Below, one piece after another: positions 43,747 through 52,556 of a stretch of 64,000 nt of DNA; position 1 is the first letter of the stretch, and every line of letters starts with the position of its first letter. The position numbers and the translations under genes are program-made. This stretch comes from Pseudomonas sp. SCB32. GTDB lineage: Bacteria; Pseudomonadota; Gammaproteobacteria; Pseudomonadales; Pseudomonadaceae. The notes below the pieces were generated by a model. The model saw only the letters and a program-made list of their open reading frames with translations, was not told the origin of the DNA and searched no databases. The DNA is taken from NCBI RefSeq assembly GCF_009189165.1, contig NZ_CP045118.1, positions 2,046,001 to 2,110,000 on the forward strand, in the 5' to 3' direction.

Positions 43747-44862
43747 ATGCGGCAACGAACTCACGTCATCTCAGGAGCATCGCTGGGCACCAGCAGGGAG
43801 GTGCATAGCTTTCATTTTGGAACGGAGGGGGCGCGCAAGGTTTACATCCAGGCCGGACTGCATGCCAGCGAACTGCCAGGCATGCTCGTCAGCCACTACC
43901 TGAGGGAGATCCTCCTGCAGGAGGAAGCGAGCGGGAACCTGGTGGGCGAGGTTGTGCTGGTGCCGGTGGCCAACCCGATCGGACTGGACCAGACCGTGCT
44001 GACCTACCAGATGGGGCGCTTCGACCTGTACACGGGCGAGAACTTCAACCGGTACTTCCCGGATCTCTCAGTCGAAGTGGCCGAGGCCCTGAAAGGACGC
44101 CTGGGGCCCGATGGCGATGGGAATGTCGCGCTGGCCCGGGCCGCACTCAGACTGCAGATCGAAAGGCTGCAACCTGCGAGGCATGTCGATGCCCTGCGCA
44201 AAGTGCTTCTGAGCCTTTCCTGTGATGCCGACATCGCGCTGGACCTGCATTGCGACTGCGAGTCGGTACTGCACCTGTATGCTCATCCGGGCAATCTGGA
44301 GGAGGTCATGCCGCTGGCGGCCCTGATGGGGGCGCAAGCGACGCTCTATGCCCAGGAGCAGGGAAACAGCCCGTTCGATGAAGTGAGTGTGAGTTTCTGG
44401 GTGAAGCTGCAGAACTTGCTCCCTGGTTTCCCCATACCCACGCCCACCATCAGTGTTGCCATCGAGTTGCGCGGGCAGCTTGAAGTCAGCCACCGCCAGG
44501 CCCGGGAAGATGCCGGTCGCATCCTCGACTACCTGCGCTTGCAGGGCGTACTGCGTGGGCGGGACGAGGTTCTGGTTCCCCCTCTGTATCACAAGGCAAC
44601 GCCGCTGGACGGAACCGAAGTGCTGTTCTCGGAAGCGCCTGGGGTGATTGTTTACCTCGCCCAATGCGGTGACATGCTCGAACCCGGTGATCCGGTGGTG
44701 GACGTCCTCGATCCCGTCATCGGTGAGACGAAACGCTATTGTGCGGGTGTCAAAGGTGTTCTTTTCGCCAGGCAGAACCGACGCTACGCAATGCCGGGAA
44801 TGGACCTGGCCTACATCGCGGGGGAAACACCTTTGAGAGGTGGGCATCTGCTTTCGGCATGA
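43747..44862 (+). CDS. AstE/aspartoacylase-like zinc hydrolase
   Basis: A 371-residue member of the M14-like succinylglutamate desuccinylase/aspartoacylase family. The first zinc motif is H39-A-S-E42 (A-G-L-H-A-S-E-L-P-G), the second His lies in L-D-L-H-C-D, and N-F-N-R-Y-F-P is the substrate-binding Asn-Arg pair. These enzymes remove acyl groups from N-acyl amino acids. The C-terminal V-P-P-L-Y-H-K and P-G-D-P-V region is a small beta domain. It closes the three-gene unit and may free an amino acid from an N-acyl or N-succinyl form. Confidence 0.85.
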   Translation: MRQRTHVISGASLGTSREVHSFHFGTEGARKVYIQAGLHASELPGMLVSHYLREILLQEEASGNLVGEVVLVPVANPIGLDQTVLTYQMGRFDLYTGENFNRYFPDLSVEVAEALKGRLGPDGDGNVALARAALRLQIERLQPARHVDALRKVLLSLSCDADIALDLHCDCESVLHLYAHPGNLEEVMPLAALMGAQATLYAQEQGNSPFDEVSVSFWVKLQNLLPGFPIPTPTISVAIELRGQLEVSHRQAREDAGRILDYLRLQGVLRGRDEVLVPPLYHKATPLDGTEVLFSEAPGVIVYLAQCGDMLEPGDPVVDVLDPVIGETKRYCAGVKGVLFARQNRRYAMPGMDLAYIAGETPLRGGHLLSA

Positions 44863-44876
44863 GCTCCGGAGGCTGA

Positions 44877-44910
44877 GTGACAAGGCCACGCTTGGGCGTG
44901 GCCTTGTCAC
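44877..44910. terminator. strong hairpin between convergent genes
   Basis: A 15-bp perfect stem (44877-44891 with 44896-44910) around TTGG, 14 bases past one stop codon and 7 from the other. There is no long T tract, so termination may be partial, but the position fits a shared terminator. Confidence 0.65.
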
Positions 44911-44917
44911 TCCCGGG

Positions 44918-46156
44918 TTATTGATTCTTCAGGATACGAGGGTTGGAGTTGCCCCAGACGGTGTAGAGATCAGCCAGCAGGGCATTGTTGAAGTCCTCGA
45001 GTTCGCCTTGGGAGATTTCGGCGGCTCCTTGCCTGCCGAAAAGCACGACTTCGTCGCCTGGCTTCACACCGCCCTTAAGGTCCGTGACATCGACCATGAC
45101 AGTGTTCATGGAGATCTTTCCGACTGTGGGAACCCGCTGGCCATTGATCAGGACGTAGGACTTGTTCGTGAAGGCCCTTCGATAGCCATCGGAGTAGCCT
45201 ACGGGAACGTTCGCCAGCAGCGAGTCACGTTTCAGCGTCAGTGTCCGATCGTAGCCAACCGTATTTCCGGCAGGGTAGGCATTGACCGACGCTACGGTGG
45301 ACTTGAAGGAAAGGACCCTTTGGTATTCCTTGCTGTTCTCGACAGGGTCACCGTAAAGGATGTTCCCAGGCCGAACCATATCCAACCAGGCTTCTGGAAC
45401 GTTCTGGATTGCAAAGGACGCAGCGGTATGAAGCGTCAATTTAGAGCGATCCAAGTGCGCCGCATCGATCAGCCACTTCGATTGCTCCTTGAATGCCTCA
45501 AGACCTTTCAGCACGTCCGATCGTTCCTCGACCGCGAAGTGCGTCATGATCCCCACCAGTTGAATGCCATCGAGCCGGACAAGTGCCAGGGCGTCTTGCT
45601 TACCCTTGTCGGTGGAGACCTCCAGTCCGTTGCGACTCATCCCGGCCGAATTCAGGGCAAGGTGTATGCGCAATTTCTCGCCGTGCTTCCTGGCAATCTC
45701 GGCCAGCTCACGGGCAAATTCCAGTCCGCCGACGAGCTCTTCCACGTCGTACGGCAGGGCAGTCTCGACTTCGCTCGGGGTGGCGGTACGCACTCGCATC
45801 AGGCGACCGGTGAATCCTTTCTCCCTCACGACGCGCGCTTCTTCGTTACTGGCGACTGCTATGCAGGGAACCTTCATGGCGATGACAGAAGGCACGAGAA
45901 GGCCAATCCCGTGCCCGTAGGCATCTGCTTTCATGACGGCGCAGATCTGGCTCTTTCCCTGCAACTTAACTTGTAGGGTCCTTATATTGTTTTCGAAAGC
46001 CGCCTTGTCAACTTCGATCCATGCATTGGTCGCCTTGACTTGCTCTGCATAGGGTTTATTGGAAGTTTCTGCCGATAGTAACGGTGCAGCTTGTGCGCCA
46101 CCCATAAAAGCCAGGGCAATTGAAAGAGCCAGCGTCGAACGTGCGTATTTGATCAT
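44918..46156 (-). CDS. bsr: exported broad-specificity amino acid racemase (Alr/Bsr type)
   Basis: A 412-residue PLP racemase of the alanine racemase fold with a signal peptide cut after A-Q-A (residue 23), so it acts in the periplasm. The PLP Lys is K76 (C-A-V-M-K-A-D-A-Y-G-H-G), with the S-G-M-S-R-N-G and G-Y-S-D-G-Y-R-R-A-F-T-N-K motifs and the G-D-E-V-V-L-F-G-x-Q-G end. The sequence matches the periplasmic broad-spectrum racemase of P. putida, active on Lys, Arg and others, better than cytosolic Alr. AAAGGAAAATGCAAGA precedes the ATG; an upstream start at 46198 lacks support. Confidence 0.9.
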   Translation of the reverse strand: MIKYARSTLALSIALAFMGGAQAAPLLSAETSNKPYAEQVKATNAWIEVDKAAFENNIRTLQVKLQGKSQICAVMKADAYGHGIGLLVPSVIAMKVPCIAVASNEEARVVREKGFTGRLMRVRTATPSEVETALPYDVEELVGGLEFARELAEIARKHGEKLRIHLALNSAGMSRNGLEVSTDKGKQDALALVRLDGIQLVGIMTHFAVEERSDVLKGLEAFKEQSKWLIDAAHLDRSKLTLHTAASFAIQNVPEAWLDMVRPGNILYGDPVENSKEYQRVLSFKSTVASVNAYPAGNTVGYDRTLTLKRDSLLANVPVGYSDGYRRAFTNKSYVLINGQRVPTVGKISMNTVMVDVTDLKGGVKPGDEVVLFGRQGAAEISQGELEDFNNALLADLYTVWGNSNPRILKNQ

Positions 46157-46490
46157 TCTTGCATTTTCCTTTGCGGCTTGTTGTTTTGATTGATGCATGC
46201 TGGTGGCGAAGCGGTTCTCTGGGAAAAGAGAATGCGCAATCTCGCCAGCAATCGATGCTACAGAGCAGTGAATGTGTTTATGTGCGTTTGACGCGATGAG
46301 ATATATGCTTCCTGCGAATTAGAAGTCGTATATGCAGGAACGCGGAGGCGGTTTCAGATTGGCGTATTTGCGGCAGGACTGGTTGGCTTGAAGGGGTTTG
46401 ACGTGATTCAGGAAGGTGGCAGGAGGATTTTGCTTGGCCAACTTTCAATAGCTGGCCGGATTGGCTGTTCAAGGAACGGGTTGGCAGCGC
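46157..46490. promoter_or_regulatory. upstream region of the racemase gene with an inverted repeat
   Basis: 334 bases without a gene. TTCCTGC (46309-46315) and GCAGGAA (46334-46340) form an inverted repeat with an 18-base spacer, overlapped by a direct repeat of ATATGC. It lies about 155 bases upstream of the racemase start and is a possible Lrp-type site. No other feature was recognised. Confidence 0.35.
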
Positions 46491-46973
46491 TTACTTTATT
46501 ACTTCAGAGAGACCTGGGATTGGGATGGTAAAGCCAGTCTTCACTCTGTCCATGATGACCATGGTCTTGAACCACTTGATGTTGGAGTTATTATAGAAAA
46601 ATTGCCGGGTGAACTGCTCATAATCCTCGATGCTCTTCGAGGTAATGATGAGGACGAAGTCTGCGTCTCCCGTGACGTAGTACCCGCTCATGACTTCGGG
46701 GGTGTTTCGAATGGACTGCTTGAACTTGTCGATAATGTCGGCTCTTTCCCGCTCAAGGGATACCAGGACCAGCATCATCACGTCTCGGCCAACGGATTTA
46801 GGATTGACGATCGAAACGTCTGCCTGGATGACACCTTCGGCCCTCAAGCGTTTGAGGCGGCGCTGAACACCCGTGCTGGAGAGTCCAACCCTCTCACCCA
46901 ACTCTTCGCTGGAAACCCGGTTGTTCCTTTGAAGCTCGTCAAGCAGTCTCGCATCGATCCTGTCCAGTTCCAC
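46491..46973 (-). CDS. Lrp/AsnC-family regulator
   Basis: A 160-residue regulator. The N-terminal HTH (1-60) has L-D-R-I-D-A-R-L-L-D-E-L-Q and L-S-S-T-G-V-Q-R-R-L-K-R-L. The C-terminal RAM domain (about 70-150) has G-Y-Y-V-T-G-D-A-D-F-V-L, where effector amino acids bind. It sits between the racemase gene and an amino-acid ABC transporter on the same strand and is the natural candidate to control both. GGTATAGAC upstream of the ATG is a poor ribosome binding site. Confidence 0.92.
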   Translation of the reverse strand: MELDRIDARLLDELQRNNRVSSEELGERVGLSSTGVQRRLKRLRAEGVIQADVSIVNPKSVGRDVMMLVLVSLERERADIIDKFKQSIRNTPEVMSGYYVTGDADFVLIITSKSIEDYEQFTRQFFYNNSNIKWFKTMVIMDRVKTGFTIPIPGLSEVIK

Positions 46974-47004
46974 GTCTATACCCTGTTAAATTGGACTGTT
47001 TCAA

Positions 47005-47039
47005 ATAAAGGGCGGAGGCCAGCCCGTGCTGGACCTCCG
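47005..47039 (-). terminator. terminator of the amino-acid ABC operon
   Basis: CGGAGG plus CCAGC pairs with GCTGG plus CCTCCG across one bulged base (47013-47039). On the minus strand it is followed by CCTTTATTT. It begins 11 bases past the ATPase stop codon. Confidence 0.65.
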
Positions 47040-47049
47040 GCTATTCATT

Positions 47050-47826
47050 TCAGCCAAGCGCCTGGCTGGCATTGACACTGGGTTGTAATACCTTTCCAAG
47101 GAATGACTTTACCCGAGGATTGGAACAACCGTTGAAAAACTCCTTCGGTGGCAGGTCTTCTTCGATTTTCCCCTGGCTGAAGAAGATGATCCGGTCGGCG
47201 ACCTCGCTGGCAAACCCCATCTCGTGCGTGACGATCAGCATCGTCATGCCGCTGGCCGCCAGCTTCTTCATGACATCCAGAACCTCCGTGACCATTTCCG
47301 GGTCGAGTGCCGAGGTGGGCTCATCGAAGAGAAGTACGCGCGGTTCCATCGCGAGCGCGCGGGCGATGGCGACACGTTGCTGCTGGCCACCCGAGAGCAT
47401 CGCCGGATACTTGTGGCAGTGATCGGCCATCCCCACGCGCGCCAGCAGGGCTGATGCGACTTCGTGGGAATTGGCTTTGGACAGGCCCCGTACCTTGCGA
47501 GGGGCGAGGCATACATTTTCCAGAACCGTCATATTGGAAAAGAGGTTGAAGCTCTGGAATACCATGCCCACTTCCCGGCGCAGTGCCGCCAGGCTGGAAG
47601 GTTTGTCCGACACCTCGACGCCATCGATTACGATCGAGCCCGTCTCGTGCTTCTCCAGTCGATTCAGCAACCGAAGGAATGTCGACTTGCCCGAGCCAGA
47701 GGCTCCGAGAATGGCGACGACCTCGCCCGGCTTGAAGTCCACCGACACCCCATTGAGGATGTTTGCCGCACCGAAACTCTTGCAGACGCCGCTTACCTTG
47801 ATCAGGGCTTGTTCGCTCATGTTCAT
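47050..47826 (-). CDS. amino-acid ABC transporter ATP-binding protein
   Basis: A 258-residue ATPase of the polar amino acid uptake family (GlnQ/HisP-like). Walker A is G-A-S-G-S-G-K-S-T, the Q-loop M-V-F-Q-S-F-N-L-F, the signature L-S-G-G-Q-Q-Q-R and Walker B V-L-L-F-D-E-P-T. It starts 2 bases after the permease stop codon; a second in-frame ATG at 47820 is possible. It is the last gene of the binding protein-permease-ATPase unit. Confidence 0.95.
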   Translation of the reverse strand: MNMSEQALIKVSGVCKSFGAANILNGVSVDFKPGEVVAILGASGSGKSTFLRLLNRLEKHETGSIVIDGVEVSDKPSSLAALRREVGMVFQSFNLFSNMTVLENVCLAPRKVRGLSKANSHEVASALLARVGMADHCHKYPAMLSGGQQQRVAIARALAMEPRVLLFDEPTSALDPEMVTEVLDVMKKLAASGMTMLIVTHEMGFASEVADRIIFFSQGKIEEDLPPKEFFNGCSNPRVKSFLGKVLQPSVNASQALG

Positions 47827-47828
47827 GC

Positions 47829-48617
47829 TTACTTTCTCTCAAAGCTCAGATGGCGTTCCAGGGCATTGGTGACTTGCGTCAGCCCCGTAGTCAGTACCAG
47901 GTAGATCGCGGCCGACGTCAGCAGTACGGGTACAGGCTCGAAGGTCGCGGACTGGATGCGGCTTGCGGCGTTGGAAAGCTCGACCACCCCGATCGCGTAG
48001 GCCAGGGATGAGTCCTTGAGCAGGGATACGCCGTTGTTGACCAGGGGCGGCAAACTGATCCGCAGCGCCTGGGGGAAGACGACGGAGCCGAAGATGGTGA
48101 GGCGCGACAGGCCGAGCGCATGGGCGGCCTCGATCTGCCCCTTGGGCACCGAGAGCAGGCCGGAACGAATCGCTTCGGCGTTGTATGCACCGACGTTGAA
48201 GGCCAGGGCAATCGCGGCCGACGTGAAGTCGCTGAACTCCAGTGCGGGGAAGATTGCCGGCAGCGCGAAGAAGGTGAACAGGATCTGGAGCAGCAGGGGC
48301 GTGCCCCGGGCTACCCAGATGTACAGGGAGCAAAGCCAACTGAGCGGCCAGACCGAGGACGTCTTGCCCAAGGCGACCAATGTGCCGATTATCACGCCCA
48401 GCACGCCGGACAGAAGGGTCAGTTCGATGGTGACGACTGCCGCCTGAGCGAGTTGATCGGCATTGGGACCGATCGGGTTCGGCACATGCCTCAGTATCCA
48501 CTCCATACCCACGACGAAAGCCAAGGTAACAAGAATGGCCGCCACAGTCTTGATCATCGATAAGTTTGCGGCTGTTCGAATTATCCTGCTTTGCATGGGT
48601 TTGGCGCTTGACGACAT
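47829..48617 (-). CDS. amino-acid ABC transporter permease
   Basis: A 262-residue HisM/GlnP-type inner-membrane permease with about five segments. The EAA loop reads [19 protein letters not shown] single permease gene implies a homodimer. The start at 48617 is followed by a hydrophobic first segment from about residue 21. The gap to the upstream binding-protein gene contains a very stable hairpin. Confidence 0.93.
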   Translation of the reverse strand: MSSSAKPMQSRIIRTAANLSMIKTVAAILVTLAFVVGMEWILRHVPNPIGPNADQLAQAAVVTIELTLLSGVLGVIIGTLVALGKTSSVWPLSWLCSLYIWVARGTPLLLQILFTFFALPAIFPALEFSDFTSAAIALAFNVGAYNAEAIRSGLLSVPKGQIEAAHALGLSRLTIFGSVVFPQALRISLPPLVNNGVSLLKDSSLAYAIGVVELSNAASRIQSATFEPVPVLLTSAAIYLVLTTGLTQVTNALERHLSFERK

Positions 48618-48661
48618 TTTACACCTCTTTCGTATATAGCTTGTACGGCGGGGTCAACATG

Positions 48662-48694
48662 CCCGCCGCGGAGTTTCATAAACTCCGCGGCGGG
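48662..48694 (-). other. 15-bp stem-loop between binding-protein and permease genes
   Basis: CCCGCCGCGGAGTTT and its exact complement (48680-48694) flank a 3-base loop. There is no U tract. Such hairpins after a binding-protein gene usually protect the upstream message and lower downstream transcription, giving excess binding protein. Confidence 0.7.
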
Positions 48695-48710
48695 TAATCG
48701 AGAGCAGGAA

Positions 48711-49517
48711 TCAGTTGGTTGCGACGCTTGTCGAGCCGCCCTTGCAGCGGACATCTTCGTTGAACCACTTTTGAGAAATCGCTGCGTAAGTTCCATCGTC
48801 CAGAATGTCTTTCAGGACGCTATTGTATTTATCGAGAAGCGGACTATTGCCTTTCTTCACCGCGGTTGCGATTTCTTCATCGAAGAGCATGTTGCCCAGA
48901 TACAGGGTATGGGTGGAGCCCTGGATCTGGCTGCCCTTAGCCTGGGCGGTCAAGGCAACGAACTTGTCGGTGATCCAGGCGTTGGCGCGGCCGGAGATGA
49001 GCGCATTGCGGGCGTCATTGTCGGAAGAGAGATTGCGGACCTGCTTGATGCCCGGCACTTTCTGCACGGCCTCGAAGTAGGTCGAGCCCGTTTGTACCGA
49101 AACGGTCTTTCCATTCAGGTCGGCTGCGGATTTGATGTCCGGCCTGGTGGAGACAATGATGCCGCCGGTGCAGTAATGAGGGTTGGTGAAATCGACGGCC
49201 TTGGCTCGTTCTGGTGTTACGCCGAAAGAGGCGATTACGAGATCCCAGCGATCCTGGGAAAGTCCCGCGAGCAGGGAATCGAAGGCCATGGGCTTCCATT
49301 CCACCTTGACGTTCATGCGTTTGGCGATTTCATTGCCAAGATCGATTTCGAAGCCGGTGAGTTTTCCGCCATCGAAGTATTGGAAGGGAGGGAAGGTGCC
49401 GTCTGTACCGATGACTATGGTTCCGCTCTTCTGGATTTCATCCAGAGGGCGGGCGCTTGCTGTTTGGAAGCCGATGGCACCCACCAGGGCAATAGCCATG
49501 AGAATGGACTTCTTCAT
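48711..49517 (-). CDS. amino-acid ABC transporter substrate-binding protein
   Basis: A 268-residue periplasmic protein of the SBP_bac_3 family. The signal peptide is cut after T-A-S-A (about residue 22). The mature part opens with I-V-I-G-T-D-G-T-F-P-P-F and G-F-E-I-D-L-G-N-E-I-A, with later W-D-L-V-I-A-S-F-G-V-T and R-A-K-A-V-D-F-T. The ligand is an amino acid or opine-like compound. The start at 49517 has ATCAGGAGATATTGCG upstream; the longer frame is rejected. It is the first gene of the ABC unit. Confidence 0.93.
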   Translation of the reverse strand: MKKSILMAIALVGAIGFQTASARPLDEIQKSGTIVIGTDGTFPPFQYFDGGKLTGFEIDLGNEIAKRMNVKVEWKPMAFDSLLAGLSQDRWDLVIASFGVTPERAKAVDFTNPHYCTGGIIVSTRPDIKSAADLNGKTVSVQTGSTYFEAVQKVPGIKQVRNLSSDNDARNALISGRANAWITDKFVALTAQAKGSQIQGSTHTLYLGNMLFDEEIATAVKKGNSPLLDKYNSVLKDILDDGTYAAISQKWFNEDVRCKGGSTSVATN

Positions 49518-49917
49518 GAACGCAATATCTCCTGATAAATTATTGTTAAGGCAGAGATAGTTTGTGTACGCCTCTTTGTAATCACGACAAACAGGGAGTT
49601 GAGTTTGTCGAAGAGTTCGGCCGACCAAGTTGTCGTGAGGCTTGATGAAATTATCTTCGCAATCCGAGCGGTAGTTCTTCGTATTCCGCTGTTTTGTGCA
49701 GGATTAATGCGTAGATAAGATTTTTTGCGCAAAAATTGCGCTTGGCCTTGCCGCGTTGAACGGCCGTTATGACATGCGGCCATCCTTGCTATTGCCAATG
49801 GCGTTACACCGGGCATGGATGGCGGACGATAACTTTTGATGAGGTTCCAGCAACACACTGTCTGCGATGTGAACTCGCCCGGCCAGGACCGCAACTCGAA
49901 TCCTTCGTGCAACGGGC
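49518..49917. other. 400-bp intergenic region upstream of the ABC operon
   Basis: No gene. It should carry the promoter of the amino-acid ABC operon and contains the palindrome at 49722-49735. The right half, near the MFS stop codon, holds nothing recognised. Confidence 0.4.
49722..49735. promoter_or_regulatory. 14-bp palindrome TTTTTGCGCAAAAA
   Basis: A perfect palindrome about 205 bases upstream of the ABC binding-protein start. It resembles the sequence at 39881-39896 (14 of 18 bases over the aligned stretch) upstream of the aldehyde dehydrogenase gene, suggesting a common regulator. Confidence 0.45.
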
Positions 49918-51180
49918 TCAGGCATTTTTGGGGCTCTTCAGATCGGCCGCCGCTTCCTCCGCACTGTTCCTGAGGCTGACGACCATCAGCGCCGCAGCCA
50001 GGGCCAGCAGGATGGATACCCACCAGAGGCTGTCGTACAGGCCGGTCCGATCGTAGAACCAGCCCCCGAGATAGGCGCCCATCGCGCCCCCCAGGGCATG
50101 CCCCGCCGACAAGAGACCCAGGGCGAGCCCCAGCGACCTTATCCCGGTGTGAGCCGAGAGCAGCCCGGCGGTGACCGGGACGGTCGAATAGTCGAAAAGC
50201 CCGAACAGAACGGCAAAGGCCAGGAGCAGTTCGTAGTTGTCGCCGATGCGCAGCAACATCAGGAAGCACAAGGCCCGCGCCAGGTAGATCGCAAAGAGCA
50301 GCAGCGGCCGATGCATGCGGTCGGCAAGCCAGCCCGCCATGATCATGCCCAGCAGGTTGAATCCGGACAGAATCCCGAAAGCGGTGGCACTGGGAACAGG
50401 GGCGAAGCCGCACAGGTTTGCATAGGGCAGGAAGTGGGTTTCGATGACGCCGCTGGTGGTGAATCCGCAGATCAGATAGCTCCAGAACAGGGCGTGGAAA
50501 GTCCCGCTGCGGGCCAGGGCAAGGATCTGCGCGCGCACTGAGGAGGAAGGCGCCGGGGCATCCGCCCTGGGGCCGGGCGCATTCGAAATTTTCTTGGACA
50601 ATACCGCGACTGTCAGTGGGATCAGTAGCAGCGCCGCTGCGCCCAGCCCCCAGAACCCGGCCTGCCAGAACCCACCGGCGATGAGCAGAGAAAGTACGGG
50701 GAGGACCAGCAACTGGCCTGCGCTGGAGCCGGACAGGCTGATGCCGGTGGGAAGCCCCGCTCCGCGTGGGAATCGGTGTGCAATCACGGTTGCGAACACG
50801 TGCTGCGCGATGCTGCCAAACCCCAGGCCACCCAATAGGCTGAAGCCTGCGAAGAGCAGCCAGACCTGGTCCGGGCTCTCCAGCCGGGCGACGATGAACA
50901 TGCCGGCGGCCAGCGAGGCGAGGCCGCCACTGAGTACGACACGAGCGCCATAGCGATCGACGACGCTGCCGACCAGCGGGGCCACCAGCGCCATCATCAG
51001 CATCGCCAATGCAGCAGCCAGCGACAGCGTGGTCCTCGGCCATTCGAAGCTGTGTTCCCAGATCGGCATCGCCATCGATAGCGCCGAACGAGATGAATAG
51101 GAGAGGGCGAGGGTGAAGAAGCCCAGCGCCACCAAGAGCCATGCTCGCAGGGCCTTCGGGGCATCGTTGGTAATCAACAT
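49918..51180 (-). CDS. MFS transporter
   Basis: A 420-residue, 12-segment major facilitator. The loop 2-3 motif reads G-S-V-V-D-R-Y-G-A-R and the matching loop 8-9 reads A-G-W-L-A-D-R-M-H-R-P. It resembles the monocarboxylate/oxalate type of carriers, but the substrate cannot be told. The start at 51180 has AAGGCGAAAC before the ATG; the frame runs on upstream to 51969, under the next gene, with no coding sense. Confidence 0.87.
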   Translation of the reverse strand: MLITNDAPKALRAWLLVALGFFTLALSYSSRSALSMAMPIWEHSFEWPRTTLSLAAALAMLMMALVAPLVGSVVDRYGARVVLSGGLASLAAGMFIVARLESPDQVWLLFAGFSLLGGLGFGSIAQHVFATVIAHRFPRGAGLPTGISLSGSSAGQLLVLPVLSLLIAGGFWQAGFWGLGAAALLLIPLTVAVLSKKISNAPGPRADAPAPSSSVRAQILALARSGTFHALFWSYLICGFTTSGVIETHFLPYANLCGFAPVPSATAFGILSGFNLLGMIMAGWLADRMHRPLLLFAIYLARALCFLMLLRIGDNYELLLAFAVLFGLFDYSTVPVTAGLLSAHTGIRSLGLALGLLSAGHALGGAMGAYLGGWFYDRTGLYDSLWWVSILLALAAALMVVSLRNSAEEAAADLKSPKNA

Positions 51181-51308
51181 GTTTCGCCTTGATTCGGTTG
51201 GGATGCTGGTGCAAGTTGAAGACTGGTTTTCGGGAGGGACTTCGGGTGAGCGCGCGCTGGAGTCCAGGCGGCGATCCTCGATGCTCACCGCTGGAGCAGC
51301 ATGGCGTT

Positions 51309-52217
51309 TCAGGTGGCTTCGGGCAGCGCCGGGTCCGCCTTCTTCGGCGGCCGGATCGAGCCGATGTACACCGCCAGGATGGTCAGCAGGGCGCCGCAGA
51401 CCTGCAGGGTTGAGTTGGTCTTGCCGAGAAAGGCAATGTCGATGAAGTAGGTGATCACCGGCTCCAATAGCAGGATCAGTCCAGCCAGGCCCAGGCTGAT
51501 GGCACCGATCGAACGGTTGACCAGCAGCCAGCCGACGAATTGCACCAACACCCCGTAGATCACCAGCATCAGCAAGGTCCAACCATCGTGGATCGCCAGG
51601 CTTTCGCCATTGGCCAGGGCGTAGGCGAGCAGTACCAGTGCTGCCCACAGGCTCAGGTTGAGCATCTGGGCAATCTTGTCGCCACCGCCGTCCGGCAACT
51701 GGGTGTTGATCTTGAGGAAGTACACGCAGATCGCGTAGGCCAGCCCGGAGAGTACCCCGTACACCACCCCCTTGATTCCCACGGCATCGGTCATTTCCGG
51801 CATCAGCAACAGGTACAGCCCGATAAAGGCCAGGGTGATCGAGATGAGGAAGTTCACCGAGGGCTTTTCCTTGAGGAGGTAGAAGCCCAGGAAGGTCATG
51901 AAGAACACCTGGCAGTTGGTCAGGATCGAACCGATGCCGGGGCCGACGATGTAGATGCTCTGATGCCACAACGCCAGGTCGATGGCCAGGAACACGCCGG
52001 CCAGCGCCGTATAGAGCTGCGCCCTGAAACCCCTGAGCCGGACTGGAATGCGGCGAATCTTGAGCAGCAGGAAGAACAGGACCGAGGCGAACAGCATCCT
52101 GTAGAAGCCAGCGCCGCCGGCCCCGATCTGGGCGAAGGCCACAGTCAGGGCAGAAAGGCTGAGCATCAACCCGCCGACGGTCAGTTCGAGGATTGCCCGA
52201 TTGCTGTTAGTCGACAT
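51309..52217 (-). CDS. DMT/EamA-family transporter
   Basis: A 302-residue inner-membrane protein with ten hydrophobic segments in two EamA halves. The first half has R-M-L-F-A-S-V-L-F-F-L-L-L and the second R-S-I-G-A-I-S-L-G-L-A-G-L-I-L-L-L-E-P-V, the family hallmark. Members export or import amino acids and metabolites. The ATG at 52215-52217 begins M-S-T-N-S-N-R-A-I-L-E; a longer frame to 52307 lacks a ribosome binding site. Confidence 0.88.
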   Translation of the reverse strand: MSTNSNRAILELTVGGLMLSLSALTVAFAQIGAGGAGFYRMLFASVLFFLLLKIRRIPVRLRGFRAQLYTALAGVFLAIDLALWHQSIYIVGPGIGSILTNCQVFFMTFLGFYLLKEKPSVNFLISITLAFIGLYLLLMPEMTDAVGIKGVVYGVLSGLAYAICVYFLKINTQLPDGGGDKIAQMLNLSLWAALVLLAYALANGESLAIHDGWTLLMLVIYGVLVQFVGWLLVNRSIGAISLGLAGLILLLEPVITYFIDIAFLGKTNSTLQVCGALLTILAVYIGSIRPPKKADPALPEAT

Positions 52218-52356
52218 GGGCGAATCCACCGAACGGTCCCAATTTGCCCGGGGTCCCGTCGCACGGCGCCGGAAGAGGGTGGCGATAACGCAGGGGCTGG
52301 GACTCAATGTCCGCGAGCAGGTCCAGCATTGGTGTATCCAGGTTCGAGAGGCTCAT
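52207..52356 (-). CDS. possible 49-aa upstream ORF coupled to the DMT gene
   Basis: The frame from the ATG at 52354-52356 to the stop at 52207 overlaps the DMT start by 11 bases, an arrangement seen in translational coupling. The product is Pro- and Leu-rich, without recognised motif, and the ribosome binding site is weak. It may be a real small protein or leader, or chance. Confidence 0.25.
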   Translation of the reverse strand: MSLSNLDTPMLDLLADIESQPLRYRHPLPAPCDGTPGKLGPFGGFAHVD

Positions 52357-52556
52357 CGGTATAGGTGCGTCGTGGGATGTGAAGGGAGGCAGGCGATCTG
52401 AACTTCGTGCTCGCTCGGGCCGCCGTTTTCGCAGTTGATGGAATGGGGGCTTGAGGGCTCGCGCGTCAGGCGCGATGCGCCGCAAAGCCCTTCCGGGCCG
52501 TTCGGTTTCGACTCAGGGGAAATCGTGCGATCAGGTTCGTTGCCCGATGGAAGATC

